DNA of 64,000 nucleotides, taken from contig OY725492.1 in NCBI GenBank assembly GCA_963281255.1, positions 62,001 to 126,000 on the forward strand, read 5' to 3'. The stretch's first letter is position 1. Every line of letters starts with the position of its first letter. Source of the stretch: Aphrocallistes beatrix. Its lineage: Eukaryota > Porifera > Hexactinellida > Sceptrulophora > Aphrocallistidae. The position numbers were made by a program, and so were the translations under genes. This document shows, in pieces, positions 36,933-46,642 of this stretch. A model generated the notes under the pieces. That model worked only from the letters and a program-made list of their open reading frames with translations, was not told the origin of the DNA and did no database searches.

Positions 36933-37592
36933 GTGTTCAACAAAATGAGCGAAAATCTCCCCAAAATGTCAAGCAAAAAGATAGGTGTGAAACTCCAGCG
37001 CAGTACATCAACTGACAGCAGTGTCTACCTACCAATGATCTCCGGCGAAGAAATCGAGGAGAACAAGCGACCGATGTCTGCCAAGATTGTCACAAATGAT
37101 TTGTGCTTCTACGAGTCTGCAGTGAAAGACAGCGTGAACGAGATGACTAGCACACTGCGCGAATGCATTCCTGGGCTCACCATCAAATCTCTTTCCAACA
37201 CGTTGACTGGTTTGGGGCTACAGCCGAGCGAGGCTGAGCTCATCGACATTAGCAGTGACGCAACCTTGGAAGGAGAAATTAAAATTACCAATGCATTCGC
37301 ATACAAATACTTCCGGGAGCCAGCTGTGAAATTTAATGAGTTTTCAGCCACAATGTTCTGGTTATTAGACAATGATAAAGATGGGATAATAACACTGGAC
37401 GATTTGAAAAACGTTTCAATTCTCACTGGAGAGAACGACCCTCAGCTAATCAATGGAATGTACTCTATGCTGCAGAATCAGAGCAGCGGGAGACCTATCG
37501 ACTGCACCGTGTTCCACTCCCTTCTGGAGAAGGAGAGTTTCCTGAAAAAGAACGCAAACCAAATGACAGGCCTTGACAAAAGAAGTATCTAA
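36933..37592 (+). CDS. EF-hand protein, 219 aa
   Basis: An N-terminal disordered region of about 65 residues (Ser/Lys-rich) precedes a helical domain. One clear calcium-binding loop, D-N-D-K-D-G-I-I-T-L-D-D near residues 146-157, has acids at positions 1, 3, 5 and 12. A second loop earlier (near 98-112) is degenerate. No signal peptide or membrane helix is present. The fold is calmodulin/centrin-like, but no specific family is clear. The Met at residue 5 could be the start. It is divergent from the TRIM-NHL gene. Confidence 0.7.
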   Translation: MFNKMSENLPKMSSKKIGVKLQRSTSTDSSVYLPMISGEEIEENKRPMSAKIVTNDLCFYESAVKDSVNEMTSTLRECIPGLTIKSLSNTLTGLGLQPSEAELIDISSDATLEGEIKITNAFAYKYFREPAVKFNEFSATMFWLLDNDKDGIITLDDLKNVSILTGENDPQLINGMYSMLQNQSSGRPIDCTVFHSLLEKESFLKKNANQMTGLDKRSI

Positions 37593-37664
37593 GATGAGTA
37601 TCCTAACCACTACACACATATGTCTATGAAAACATGAAAAAGTATATGTAGATATAGTATATTA

Positions 37665-37867
37665 GGTTTCATATGGGCGTAGTGGTACCTTACAGGTTTC
37701 TTTATATGGGCATAGTGATATCTTACAGGTTTCTTTATATGGGCATAGTGATATCTTACAGGTTTCCTTATATGGGCATAGTGGTACCTTACAGGTTTCC
37801 TTATATGGGCATAGTGTACCTTATATGAGCACTGTGGTATCTTACAGGTTTCTTTGAAAGGGCATAT
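37665..37867. repeat. Minisatellite, 33-bp unit, about six copies
   Basis: Units starting ggtttc begin at 37665 (30 bp), 37695, 37728, 37761, 37794 and 37847. The three units at 37695, 37728 and 37761 are exactly 33 bp. The one at 37794 is extended to 53 bp by a degenerate partial copy. The array sits between the convergent 3' ends of the EF-hand gene and the WDR75 gene. Because 33 is divisible by three, a minus-strand frame crosses it, but I do not regard that as a gene. Confidence 0.9.
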
Positions 37868-37992
37868 GCGATTATGTGACTCTCTATGAGGGAGGACAGA
37901 GTGATTAGTTACGAATCTCCTAACATTAAGGTAATCTACCGAAATACGCGAGAAACTTATTTGCCATGAAAAGTGAAATTGGAATACTAACA

Positions 37993-40570
37993 TCAAGTGA
38001 GAACAAATTTAGGAGATTTGAAAAAACTATCCAACCAACTATAATCCAATTGTGCTGCCACACTCTCCTCACTCTCAGCATCAAGATCGCCCTTCACCTC
38101 ATCCTCTCCACCATTCTCTATGTCCATCGATTCCGTAATGTCCACTGGAATATCGTCTTCATTGACTTCTTCTTGAACATTGGGAATTTCTCTCTTTGGT
38201 AACAATTCGCTAATAATGCTCCAGCTGTAGGTCTTGGGAGGGGGCAAGAGATGGCAAGGGGTCTCGAAGATAGAGAGATCGGCTTTCCTAAACAACTGAG
38301 TCGTCTCTAAGTTTTCTGGATTGTAAGCTGGGCCCTTTAGCAAATCCGCAAAAATACTTTCACCCTTTGCGTCGGGTGTTTGAGTTAGAGGCATTTTCAT
38401 GACTTCTTTGTCCGACAGACCGTATAGCCTCTGGTTGGCTGTCAACAGATAAATCGAGAGAGAACCGTCCACAGCTAGAAAGCACGCGTCAATCACTTCT
38501 GAATCTATCTCCTTCTCAACCTCAAGTGCAGCTCCTTCCGATTCAGGGTCAAACACGGATACACAGACCTCCGTCTCATGGCTGTACACAGCTGCCAGGA
38601 AGGGAGTGAGCGGGTGCGAGAGAAGGATTGAGTTGTTCAACTCCAAACTCCGTACAAGAGTAGAACTCGACACGTCCCAGATAAGCACATGCTTCAGTGT
38701 AGATCCAACAATAAAGTTCTCTCTGCCTGTGCCCGCGAACACTAAACTCCTCAAGAAGTCTCTGAACAGTTTAGAGGACAGCGTCTCTTTCAGTCGCATC
38801 GTCTCTGTTTCCCAGATGCTGACACAGGCCTGGTACGGCACGGCTAGCAGGGAGGCGTCGGGAGAGAATAGGCAGTGGGAAGGTCTAGTGCTGGCGTAGC
38901 TGTCAGTGGCAGTGCACTGCCATAAGTAACAGGTCTGTCCTCCCGAACTCCTGAAGATATACGGGCACAGCTCAATATTCATGTGGCACAGCTGTTCTTA
39001 TACCATTTGGTTCAAGCGATTTCTAACTAGCTGTGGATGTCAGGTGAATATTTCAATGGTATTTTAATTACACTTAAATAGCTTCTATTAAGCTATAGCA
39101 ACCACACAAATACGTACATCATTCATTGGAAAAATTGACTCACTTGCTTTCCTCTGTAACGGTCCAAATCCTGAACTCTCCCTCCTCTCCGCACGTGACG
39201 CACATCGGCGAATCACTCTGAGGTGAGAAGTTAATGGCTACGACGGACAAATGCGGCCTCTCTACACACGTCACCTGATCGTACGACTTCTCTTCGGGGC
39301 TGTACCGCCAGAATCTTAACCTCAACTCGCGGAAAGCCACACACTTATCGTAACGAGACTCAGCCGTAGCCATCCACTTCCCATCATCAGAAACCGCAAT
39401 GTGGGTTACTAGCATATAGTTAAGCTGTGCACTGAAAGGCCTAGAAACCACGTTGAGTCCAGTCACGTCTATTTCGAAGAGGCGCGACTGGACGGCTGGT
39501 TGGTACAACTGCACCCACCCAGGAGGAGATGAATGGAGGATGAGGCTGTCTAAGTGTGGACAGGGTGTCATGCCGCAGGGCCAAGGCGTGTACTTCATAT
39601 TCTGCGAAATGAAAGCCAGCTCGAGGTTGCTGCTATTCAGCACCTTCATGATATTATCACTGGTAACAACTGCTGTGTACTGGTCACTGTTGGAAGGCGC
39701 GATTCTGCGGATTCTACCGCCAATCCTCGGCTTGAACTGTTTCTTGAGAGTTTCTATCTGCCACACGACCAGCACAGACTCCTCCCCCCCTGTCATCAGG
39801 TAGGTGCCGTCACTGGAGAAGGACATACAGATCACGGCATGAGCATGCCAGTGCACGCGCGTTATGTTCTCCACACCGGATGTGAAGCTGTGCCAGATGT
39901 ACACACGGCCTATTGTGCTACCGTAAGCGAGCGTGGGTTTACTCGGGTGCACGGCTAGACACGTGATAGGGCGCGTTTTCTGATAGCAATGGAGCTCTTG
40001 GCTGTGCGCGGAGAATACGAGCAAGTTCTTTTGGTTGAAGGTGAGCAGGTGCTCTTCACCTTCTAGCTTAGAGAATAGCAGCAGAGTCGACGAATCCTTA
40101 CTGGTGAACACAGAAGATTTCGCATTGAGGTATTTCGAAAGTTTCTCTTGCCCCTGGCTGGTGAATATTTTCATCGGAAATTTGAGAACATCGCCGTTAG
40201 AGAATAGAATGTAAGCAGTGCTTTTGTTCGCAGTAATCGCGTTAATTCCCCGCATAAAGTTCACAAATAAAAGGTGTGAAAAGTCGTTTATATCCCACAC
40301 ATGGGTTATGCCATCTTTAGAGGTTGAGAGGAGCTGCTGGTTATTAGCAGGGTTGACGAGGAGACTAATGACGTCATCTTCATGCTGTGTGAGCTTGTGA
40401 ATTATAGAACCGGAAGTGGTTTCGTAAATGAGTATTTGTGGGCCGGAAGAGGTGAATATGTGTGTGTCGTCATGTGACCACAGCATGGAGGTACCCACGT
40501 GACTGCCTGTGAGTAGAGATACACTCAGTCCGGAAGATTCTAGCGACTCTTTCGTCGTAAAAGGATGCAT
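37993..40570 (-). CDS. WDR75: WDR75 / Utp17-like WD-repeat ribosome biogenesis factor, two exons, 794 aa
   Basis: Exon 1 is 40570-39144 and exon 2 is 38950-37993. The 193-nt intron starts GTGAGT and ends TATCTTCAG and keeps the frame across W-T-V-T-E-E-S-K-S-S. The protein has about fourteen WD-like blades in two propellers. A C-terminal acidic segment with D-Y-S-W-L-D-S-F near the end matches I-D-Y-S-W in human WDR75, and T-P-C-H-L-L-P-P resembles human T-P-A-H-V-L-P. WDR75 is a t-UTP component of the nucleolar small-subunit processome, needed for rRNA transcription and processing. The length is near human (830). Confidence 0.88.
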
Positions 40571-40919
40571 TCTGCTAGAATTATGTTTTAGACATCAAAC
40601 TCCGTTATGGCATAATAATTTTTGAAGTTTTATAAATTATATCGAGGAATGTCAGATCCAAAATCGTATACTGAAGTACATATTACACGAAATTTTTGAT
40701 AAATTATTCTTTGACATTATGACGTTCTATCGCCAGATATGGCAAAACGTACATGGATTTCAGAATTAACCGAGCATTATCTAATATCCCTAGTCCAAAA
40801 AGGACAATCTACGTACAAACATGCGTCTTCAATATGAATAATTATTAAGACCATAGTCATTACCCAGACAGTACTATTATCACAATGTACGTTACATTTA
40901 TACACGGGGTTCAGTAAAA
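40571..40919. other. Intergenic, 349 bp, no feature seen
   Basis: This AT-rich DNA lies between the WDR75 start and the stop of the first LAP1-like gene. Only frames shorter than 20 codons are present. It likely contains the WDR75 promoter. Confidence 0.5.
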
Positions 40920-41918
40920 TCATTCACAGGTCACTTTATCATCCTCCTGATGGATATAGTAAGAAATTCCCGCAATGCGCGTTATTATCGGCACTGCTTC
41001 CTCTTCGGAGAGAGACTTTCCATCTCCTCTGACCCAGGATTCGGTAAGGATGTCTTCGATAAGCTTGGACATGCGTTTATATGTGACAGTTTCAGTTATT
41101 TGCTGCTCTGTTAGAATTGAAAAGTAAAAGGATTTATTCTTATGGGGAGAATGGTCAGGATCACAAATGGATTGAAATACAAAGGGTAAGGGGAATGAAT
41201 AATCTGAGATACTTTCAAAGTACCAGACACTCTTGGGAAAAGAACTGTATAGATGCCTCTCCAATTCTGAAGCAGAAACATCGAAATCTTCTGAAGGTGT
41301 GAAAGTAAAGGGCAGAGAATCTAGAGATCCTCCAAGACAGTTCGCGAACTTTTTCACTAAGCATTCGACCGTTTTCAAGTTGGAAGCGTGTGTGATCAGC
41401 GTTTGGCACATCACAGTGCGTTTATGTTCAGAGTTGTGGTTATAATTCTTCACTATTCGTTCCCACAATTTATCTTCTTGTTTCGGAAAAATGCTGGATA
41501 GGTTATGGATGCACCTCTCAAACTCTACGAGTTTCTTTTCGGGTTTACCTGGAACACCAGGATTTCTTGGCAAAAAAAACAACACAATTATGAGCAGCAC
41601 AGCAATGAATACGATTAGTATTATCATTCTGCTAGGAGTTATCCATGAGACCGGCGTATCGGTAACTTCTTCAGGAACTTTTTCACTAGATTCATTCTCT
41701 TTCTTCTCTGCTTTATTATCACCAGATTCCGCTACTTTTTCATCTCGCTTTTGCCTCCGTTTTAATCTGGGGTTTTCCAGTGAAATCGACATATCATTAT
41801 CTCCTGGATTTAAAGAAGTATCACAAGTTCGTCTCTGATTAGCAATCTCCTTAGCCTTCTTATTACTCTTGTTGTCTGATTCCTGGAAAGTTTCCTTGCC
41901 AGATCTAGTTGAAGGCAT
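40920..41918 (-). CDS. LAP1/LULL1-like torsin cofactor (TOR1AIP family), 332 aa
   Basis: A lysine-rich nucleoplasmic or cytosolic N-terminus (1-97) is followed by one transmembrane helix (98-116). A luminal domain of about 215 residues follows. The luminal part aligns by eye with human LAP1: K-L-W-E-R-I near its start, a L-I-T-H-A-S strand, F-V-F-Q-S-I-C-D-P-D-H-S-P corresponding to LAP1 I-F-Y-K-Y-C-D-H-E-N, and T-R-I-A-G-I at 313-318 corresponding to W-S-R-I-S-H. Arg314 falls at the arginine finger that LAP1 and LULL1 insert into torsin's active site. It is a type II protein expected in the nuclear envelope or ER. It is single-exon, unlike the paralogue at 42445-44051. The assignment is by eye only. 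Confidence 0.78.
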   Translation of the reverse strand: MPSTRSGKETFQESDNKSNKKAKEIANQRRTCDTSLNPGDNDMSISLENPRLKRRQKRDEKVAESGDNKAEKKENESSEKVPEEVTDTPVSWITPSRMIILIVFIAVLLIIVLFFLPRNPGVPGKPEKKLVEFERCIHNLSSIFPKQEDKLWERIVKNYNHNSEHKRTVMCQTLITHASNLKTVECLVKKFANCLGGSLDSLPFTFTPSEDFDVSASELERHLYSSFPKSVWYFESISDYSFPLPFVFQSICDPDHSPHKNKSFYFSILTEQQITETVTYKRMSKLIEDILTESWVRGDGKSLSEEEAVPIITRIAGISYYIHQEDDKVTCE

Positions 41919-42444
41919 CTCAAATTTCTTAAAATAAGATCATAATTAACTTATCAATGCAAATGCCAGCCACACATATTTAAATAGTCAGTATTAATTA
42001 TTATACTCAAACAAGCCTTTATTTGGGTGATTAAAATGCGCATTTTCGATGTGCTACATAAGACATAATACCAAGGTTGTAAATCCATATTCAAAAGTGT
42101 GGGGTACATATTATTTAGAGGGAGTGAAGCGATGGATATTAGTGTACCCCCAAGCAAAAAGGTGGGGGTACATGTACCCCTGTACCCCCCAGGATTTATG
42201 CCCATGCGTAATACAAAAATTAGATGCGAGTCCCCATATAAGCGGAACCAATTAGTTAATGATTCCCAAAGTTCGGCGGCCCTGCACACATGTATACTTC
42301 ACGATAGTACTTCATTGTTACATACATTTGATTGAAAAAAGTAGGATGAGAATTATCTCAGAATAATCGTACAAAAACTTTATTTCACACAAAAATACTA
42401 TTTTAGTGTCTCAGTTTCAAAGGTTTTCTTTCAAAAAATACAAT
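41919..42444. repeat. Intergenic, 526 bp, with GGGGTAC-rich inverted motifs, possible dispersed repeat
   Basis: Between the two LAP1-like genes, bases about 42100-42200 contain several gtaccccc and ggggtaca motifs in both orientations (for example ggggtacatgtacccc). They are GC-rich in an AT-rich setting, which suggests a fragment of a dispersed element. No gene is credible here. Confidence 0.35.
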
Positions 42445-44051
42445 TCAAAAATCACCATTGAACGAGCAGGAGATATTATCTTCCTTTTCAACGTAGTACA
42501 CAACAGGAGTGATACGGACGATGGACGCAATCGCTTCTTCTTCTTTATACAGAGGATTAGACCAGGCTTCTAGAAGAGCTTTCTCGACTAACTTTGCCTT
42601 TTCTGGTTTGCTCAGTTCGTCAGTAATTGACTCGCTGGTCAGAAGTGTGAAGTAAAAGTGCGATTGTGGATAAGGGGTGTAGTCCGAGTCACATATGGAG
42701 TGGAATAGTATAGGGAGAGGGTGTGAAAAATCGGTAGAGTTGTGAAAAATAACGAATTCACTAGAGGTGTGGCTCAAATTCGAACGGATACGATCAGTCA
42801 GTTGGTCAAGAGTTTGTGACTTGGAATTCTCAGAGAAATTAATTGGAGATGTGTCCAAACAGGTTGCAACTTCGTTTAGAATGCAACCCAAAGCCGCTGC
42901 ATTAGATTCATGCGTAATGAAGGTCTGGCATAGGACAGTCTCTGAATGTCTTAAATTGAACCTGACACTTTTAGTTATTTGCTGCCATAAACTAGGTCTT
43001 TGGTTCGGAAACGACAAATATAATTCAGAAACACAGGTATCAAAGGCAGAATTGTAACGTGAACGGAAAAGAGGAGGGATGGGCTTATTTCCGAGTTCGA
43101 ACTCAGTATCCCCTTGAAAGAAAGCGATTACATAAATGTTGCAGAATAGAACGATTAGATAAAGTATGGATATGGGAATCTGATCATTCGTGTTTTCATC
43201 AAAAATCCCAAAACGTTCGGTAGAACTTCCCGATCTGTGCTTAGGGAGTGGTTTGGAAAGAGGTCGGTATGGTTGGCTGTAAGAGATAGAAATAAAAAAA
43301 GCAATTCTACAACTTAAATTTTGGAGTTTGAGGAACTAAAAATTGCTTCAAAGGTATTAGAACGTGAGCTACGTTATAATATTATAACGTAGGTTACACT
43401 TCGAAATAGTCATGGGACATACCTAATTTACGGAACAGAACGGAACCATTCCGCTCCGTTTTATTCCGTAAATTAGGTATGTCCCTAGTTATGGGAGATA
43501 AAAATTTCAAATTTGGTTCATTGGACCATGGATGCTGACATTTTCTAAAAAAAAATCGTAATTATCACTTTATACTATGATATCATTTTTGCATTCATTA
43601 CACGCTTGGTAGAAAAACTAACTACGTAGGCATCACAAGGTAGCTCAAAATATTTTCTGAAGAGATTGGGAACCTGTCTGTCCATTTATGCATTGTCCAA
43701 AACAAGTTTAGATTTCTATAGGCAATTCAGCAAAAAGTTTGCCGTGACCAGGATTCGAACCTGGGTTATTGCGGCCACAACGCAATGTCCTAACCACTAG
43801 ACGATCACGGCCATGAAATAAAATCGACATTTTAAGTAAACTCATTTTTGACAAATTTATTCCCAATTTCAGTTTTGAAAAGCTTACCTTCTTCGAGAAT
43901 CTTTATCCGGTTCATCTACGTCACTAGTCATTCCATCTGACACCTCACGAGTTCTTCGGTTGTGTATGTCTACATTTGTGTGGTAATTTTTAGATGTTTC
44001 TTTTTGTCCTTTATTATTCCTATTCCTATTCTTTTTGAGATTCGAACTCAT
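42445..44051 (-). CDS. Second LAP1/LULL1-like torsin cofactor, two exons, 331 aa
   Basis: Exon 1 is 44051-43888 and exon 2 is 43276-42445. The 611-nt intron (43887-43277) begins GTAAGC and ends TCTTACAG, and the frame is kept. Exon 1 encodes a polar basic N-terminus. Exon 2 begins with more polar sequence, one transmembrane helix (about 88-108) and a luminal domain that parallels the neighbour at 40920-41918. Shared elements are P-S-L-W-Q-Q-I, L-C-Q-T-F-I-T-H, F-H-S-I-C-D-S-D-Y-T-P and S-I-V-R-I-T. Arg309 is at the arginine-finger position. The two genes are tandem paralogues of almost equal length. The intron carries tRNA-His, a palindrome and a hairpin. Confidence 0.78.
43369..43392. repeat. 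24-bp perfect palindrome in intron
   Basis: The half-site ctacgttataat is followed directly by its reverse complement, with no spacer. It lies in the intron of the second LAP1-like gene, 21 bp from the hairpin at 43414. Confidence 0.7.
43414..43485. repeat. 72-bp foldback element with 22-bp perfect arms
   Basis: The arms 43414-43435 (beginning gggacataccta) and 43464-43485 are perfect reverse complements, and the interior can extend the stem imperfectly. Related but diverged blocks (acctaattt, cggaacc) reappear around 45055-45175. This suggests a miniature inverted-repeat family and not an RNA gene. Confidence 0.7.
43740..43811 (-). tRNA. tRNA-His (anticodon GTG), inside a protein-gene intron
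   Basis: On the minus strand the 72-nt sequence folds as a standard cloverleaf. The acceptor stem GCCGTGA pairs with TCACGGC, and the D arm contains TAGTGGTTAGGA. The anticodon arm TTGCGTTGTGGCCGCAA gives GTG at the anticodon. The T arm is CCAGGTTCGAATCCTGG, and the discriminator is A at 43740. There is no intron in the tRNA. The A box (tagtggttagg type) and B box (ggttcgaatcc) needed for RNA polymerase III are intact. It lies in the intron of the second LAP1-like gene, in the same orientation. Confidence 0.95.
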
Positions 44052-44444
44052 TGCGTAGCTGAATAATCACAGTCAATGTTTTGTCTCTATATTGTGGTTC
44101 CCTAGCTTCCAATCGATAAAATACATCAACACAAACAATATCGTTGATTCGATCATCAACTTTTCACTTCAGATTTGTAAATGTTCCAACTGTATGACAA
44201 GTTTCAGCCATGACAGTTTCATATTCTCAGAGATCGATAACAATATGACTTTATTTGAAAAAGTGTTTACTAGAGGAGGCATTGCTGGGCCAAGAAATGT
44301 TCCCAGGGGGGCATAGCTCCCCTTTGCCCCTCCCTCACATACACAGTTGCTACTTTACGCATCATCGTAGAGTAGCAATTGTGCTTGCTTGAGAATTTAT
44401 AATCCCTCGTTATTTCGGAATATTTAGTATCTAAATTCATATAA

Positions 44445-44552
44445 TAAAAAGTCCATTGCGCATGCACAATGGACTAAGTCCAACAAATCGTGCGCAATGT
44501 GTCAATTGATCATGCGCAATGTGACGATTGCGCATGCGCAATGGACTTTTTA
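44445..44552. mobile_element. 108-bp miniature inverted-repeat element
   Basis: Perfect 21-bp terminal inverted repeats lie at 44445-44465 (taaaaagtccattgcgcatgc) and 44532-44552. The motif catgcgcaatg occurs additionally inside. There is no coding capacity. It ends only seven bases before the pogo-like element at 44560. Confidence 0.7.
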
Positions 44553-44559
44553 ATATGTA

Positions 44560-45032
44560 CAGTGGAAACCGGTTATAAGAACATCGTTGGGAGTTGAAAA
44601 AAATGTTCTTATAACCGATATGTTCTTATAACAGTATTTCGTTTATAAGAACATGTTCTTATAACCTACATAATAGTCAGATATGTCGGTTATAAGAACA
44701 TATTTTGTTCTTTTTATCGACTATAAGAACATCTATTGTCGGTTATAAGAACATATTTTGTTCTTTTTATCGTTTATAAGAAGATTGGTCCCTAACCTAA
44801 TAAATAGTAGTAAGCTCGAAAAAGTATGCGAGGTAGAAGATGCAGGAGTCAGAAATTACAAAATTGGTTGTGTATGAATAAAAAAATGAGAACTTGGCTA
44901 CTAATAGTTCTAGAAATTATTGATTGAATGTTCTTATAACCGGTTCTGTTTAAATAGTAATGAATAGAAAAGAATCCGTTCCCAAATAAATTGTTCTTAT
45001 AGCCGACATGTTCTTATAACCGATATCCACTG
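44560..45032. mobile_element. Pogo/Tigger-like non-autonomous DNA element, 473 bp
   Basis: The termini are cagtgg at 44560 and ccactg at 45032, each flanked by TA (44558-44559 and 45033-45034), the target duplicated by Tc1/mariner/pogo transposases. The terminal inverted repeat continues as cggttataagaacat and its complement, with small differences. The interior holds several more copies of tgttcttataac/gttataagaaca in both orientations. No transposase frame exists, so it depends on a transposase elsewhere. The family assignment comes from the cagtggaa...ggttat end and the TA target. Confidence 0.75.
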
Positions 45033-45034
45033 TA

Positions 45035-45180
45035 CCTCCTAAATTACGGAAAAATATGGATACCTAATTTCCGGAACCGTTTTTGTTCAGGAAGTTGGGT
45101 GGTCATATTTCCTGAGACTGTACCGCCTACTGAGATATTACAGAAATACCGTTCAGTTCCGGAAATGTGGATACGAACTT
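45035..45180. repeat. Diverged inverted-repeat sequence related to the 43414 hairpin
   Basis: The blocks acctaatttccggaaccg and gttcagttccggaaatg lie in inverted arrangement and resemble the arms of the 43414-43485 foldback (tacctaatttacggaac). This looks like an older copy of the same family. Boundaries are approximate. Confidence 0.4.
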
Positions 45181-45194
45181 AATTAATTTACAGA

Positions 45195-45258
45195 ACAAAT
45201 TTATTCTGGTTATTTAAAATCCGGGTATTAGGATTTTAAATAACCAGAATAAATTTGT
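45195..45258. repeat. Perfect 28-bp inverted repeat with 8-nt loop
   Basis: The arm 45195-45222 is the exact reverse complement of 45231-45258, with loop gggtatta. If transcribed it would form a fully paired hairpin of 28 bp. The perfect match points to a recent foldback insertion or a small-RNA precursor; the neighbouring elements favour the former. Confidence 0.75.
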
Positions 45259-45716
45259 GTGATTATTGGGGTTTCAAATAGAAGGAGCCTATTACTCAGA
45301 AGCAGGTTGGTCCACATTTGGGTGTGGAAATCCTAGCAAGGTATATGTTATTCATTTGAAACAGTCCCCTTTGGAAATGGTGGCTTTGAAAAAGAGTAGG
45401 ATAATTTGCCAGAAGCATACTCACGATATGAGTTAAGAAATGCACCCTTTGTGGAAGAGTGGTTTTGAAAATGCAACTATACTGAAACATGATCAAGGAG
45501 AATCCACTCAATTCAGTATGATGTTGCTAGATTTCCAGACAGTGTTAATTATTTTCTAAAATTGTCCACAACTCATTGTATGTGTAGTCAATTCACAGAT
45601 ATTCTGGTGATAATCCTATTTTTAGAGTGATTAAATTTGGCTTTTATTGATCCTTCACGATAAGTATAAAAATAGATTCATTTTTGAATTTCTTTGAGAA
45701 AGCCTATACATACTAG

Positions 45717-46223
<507 letters not shown>

Positions 46224-46642
46224 CCGTCATGTCTACCTTTATCAAAACTCTCTATAGTAGCACCCACCAAGCACCAGTGAATTATCTCCTAGCTAAAAAT
46301 CCAACCATTACCTCATTACATTTCTAGCTTAATTCTCTGCCAGTTGTGACTTAGTACTTGTGTATTAAATTTCTTCTAGATAGGTTGTTGGATCGGTATT
46401 AAACTGATACTATTTATTTACTTGCTAAAGAAGGTAACGACACCTATTAATCTTATCCTGTTTGGGAACTGTTTTCCCTTTACTTCCCGCTGTAAATTTT
46501 GATCTGTAAGATATTGACAAATATAACGTTAAGAAAGCTAGAAAATGATTGGGCAGAACCTATCAATGTTTATACCTATTCTTATTTATTCTGTAAACTT
46601 TTACAAATGTTAATATTTATTTTTGTACAAATAATTACACAA

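Noticed and set aside
37665-37867. Possible CRISPR-like array
   Set aside because: The units are contiguous with no unique spacers, and the context is a eukaryotic nuclear genome.
37610-37996. Minus-strand frame with repeated H-Y-A-H-I-[RK]-K-P-V-R-Y units
   Set aside because: The repeats are a direct read-out of the 33-bp minisatellite in a spacer between convergent genes, and the rest is low-complexity.
42445-43017. Second LAP1-like gene taken as a truncated fragment starting at 43017
   Set aside because: The frame continues upstream to 43276 with a transmembrane helix and splices to an ATG exon at 44051, giving a full-length 331-residue protein.
44270-44467. Minus-strand frame over the GC-rich patch
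   Set aside because: It crosses a dispersed-repeat-like cccctttgcccctccc patch and the end of a MITE, with no protein character.
46499-46642. N-terminal hydrophobic extension of the His-rich protein
   Set aside because: The DNA is strongly AT-biased and no ATG-supported start is convincing before 46643. The hydrophobic residues follow from base composition.
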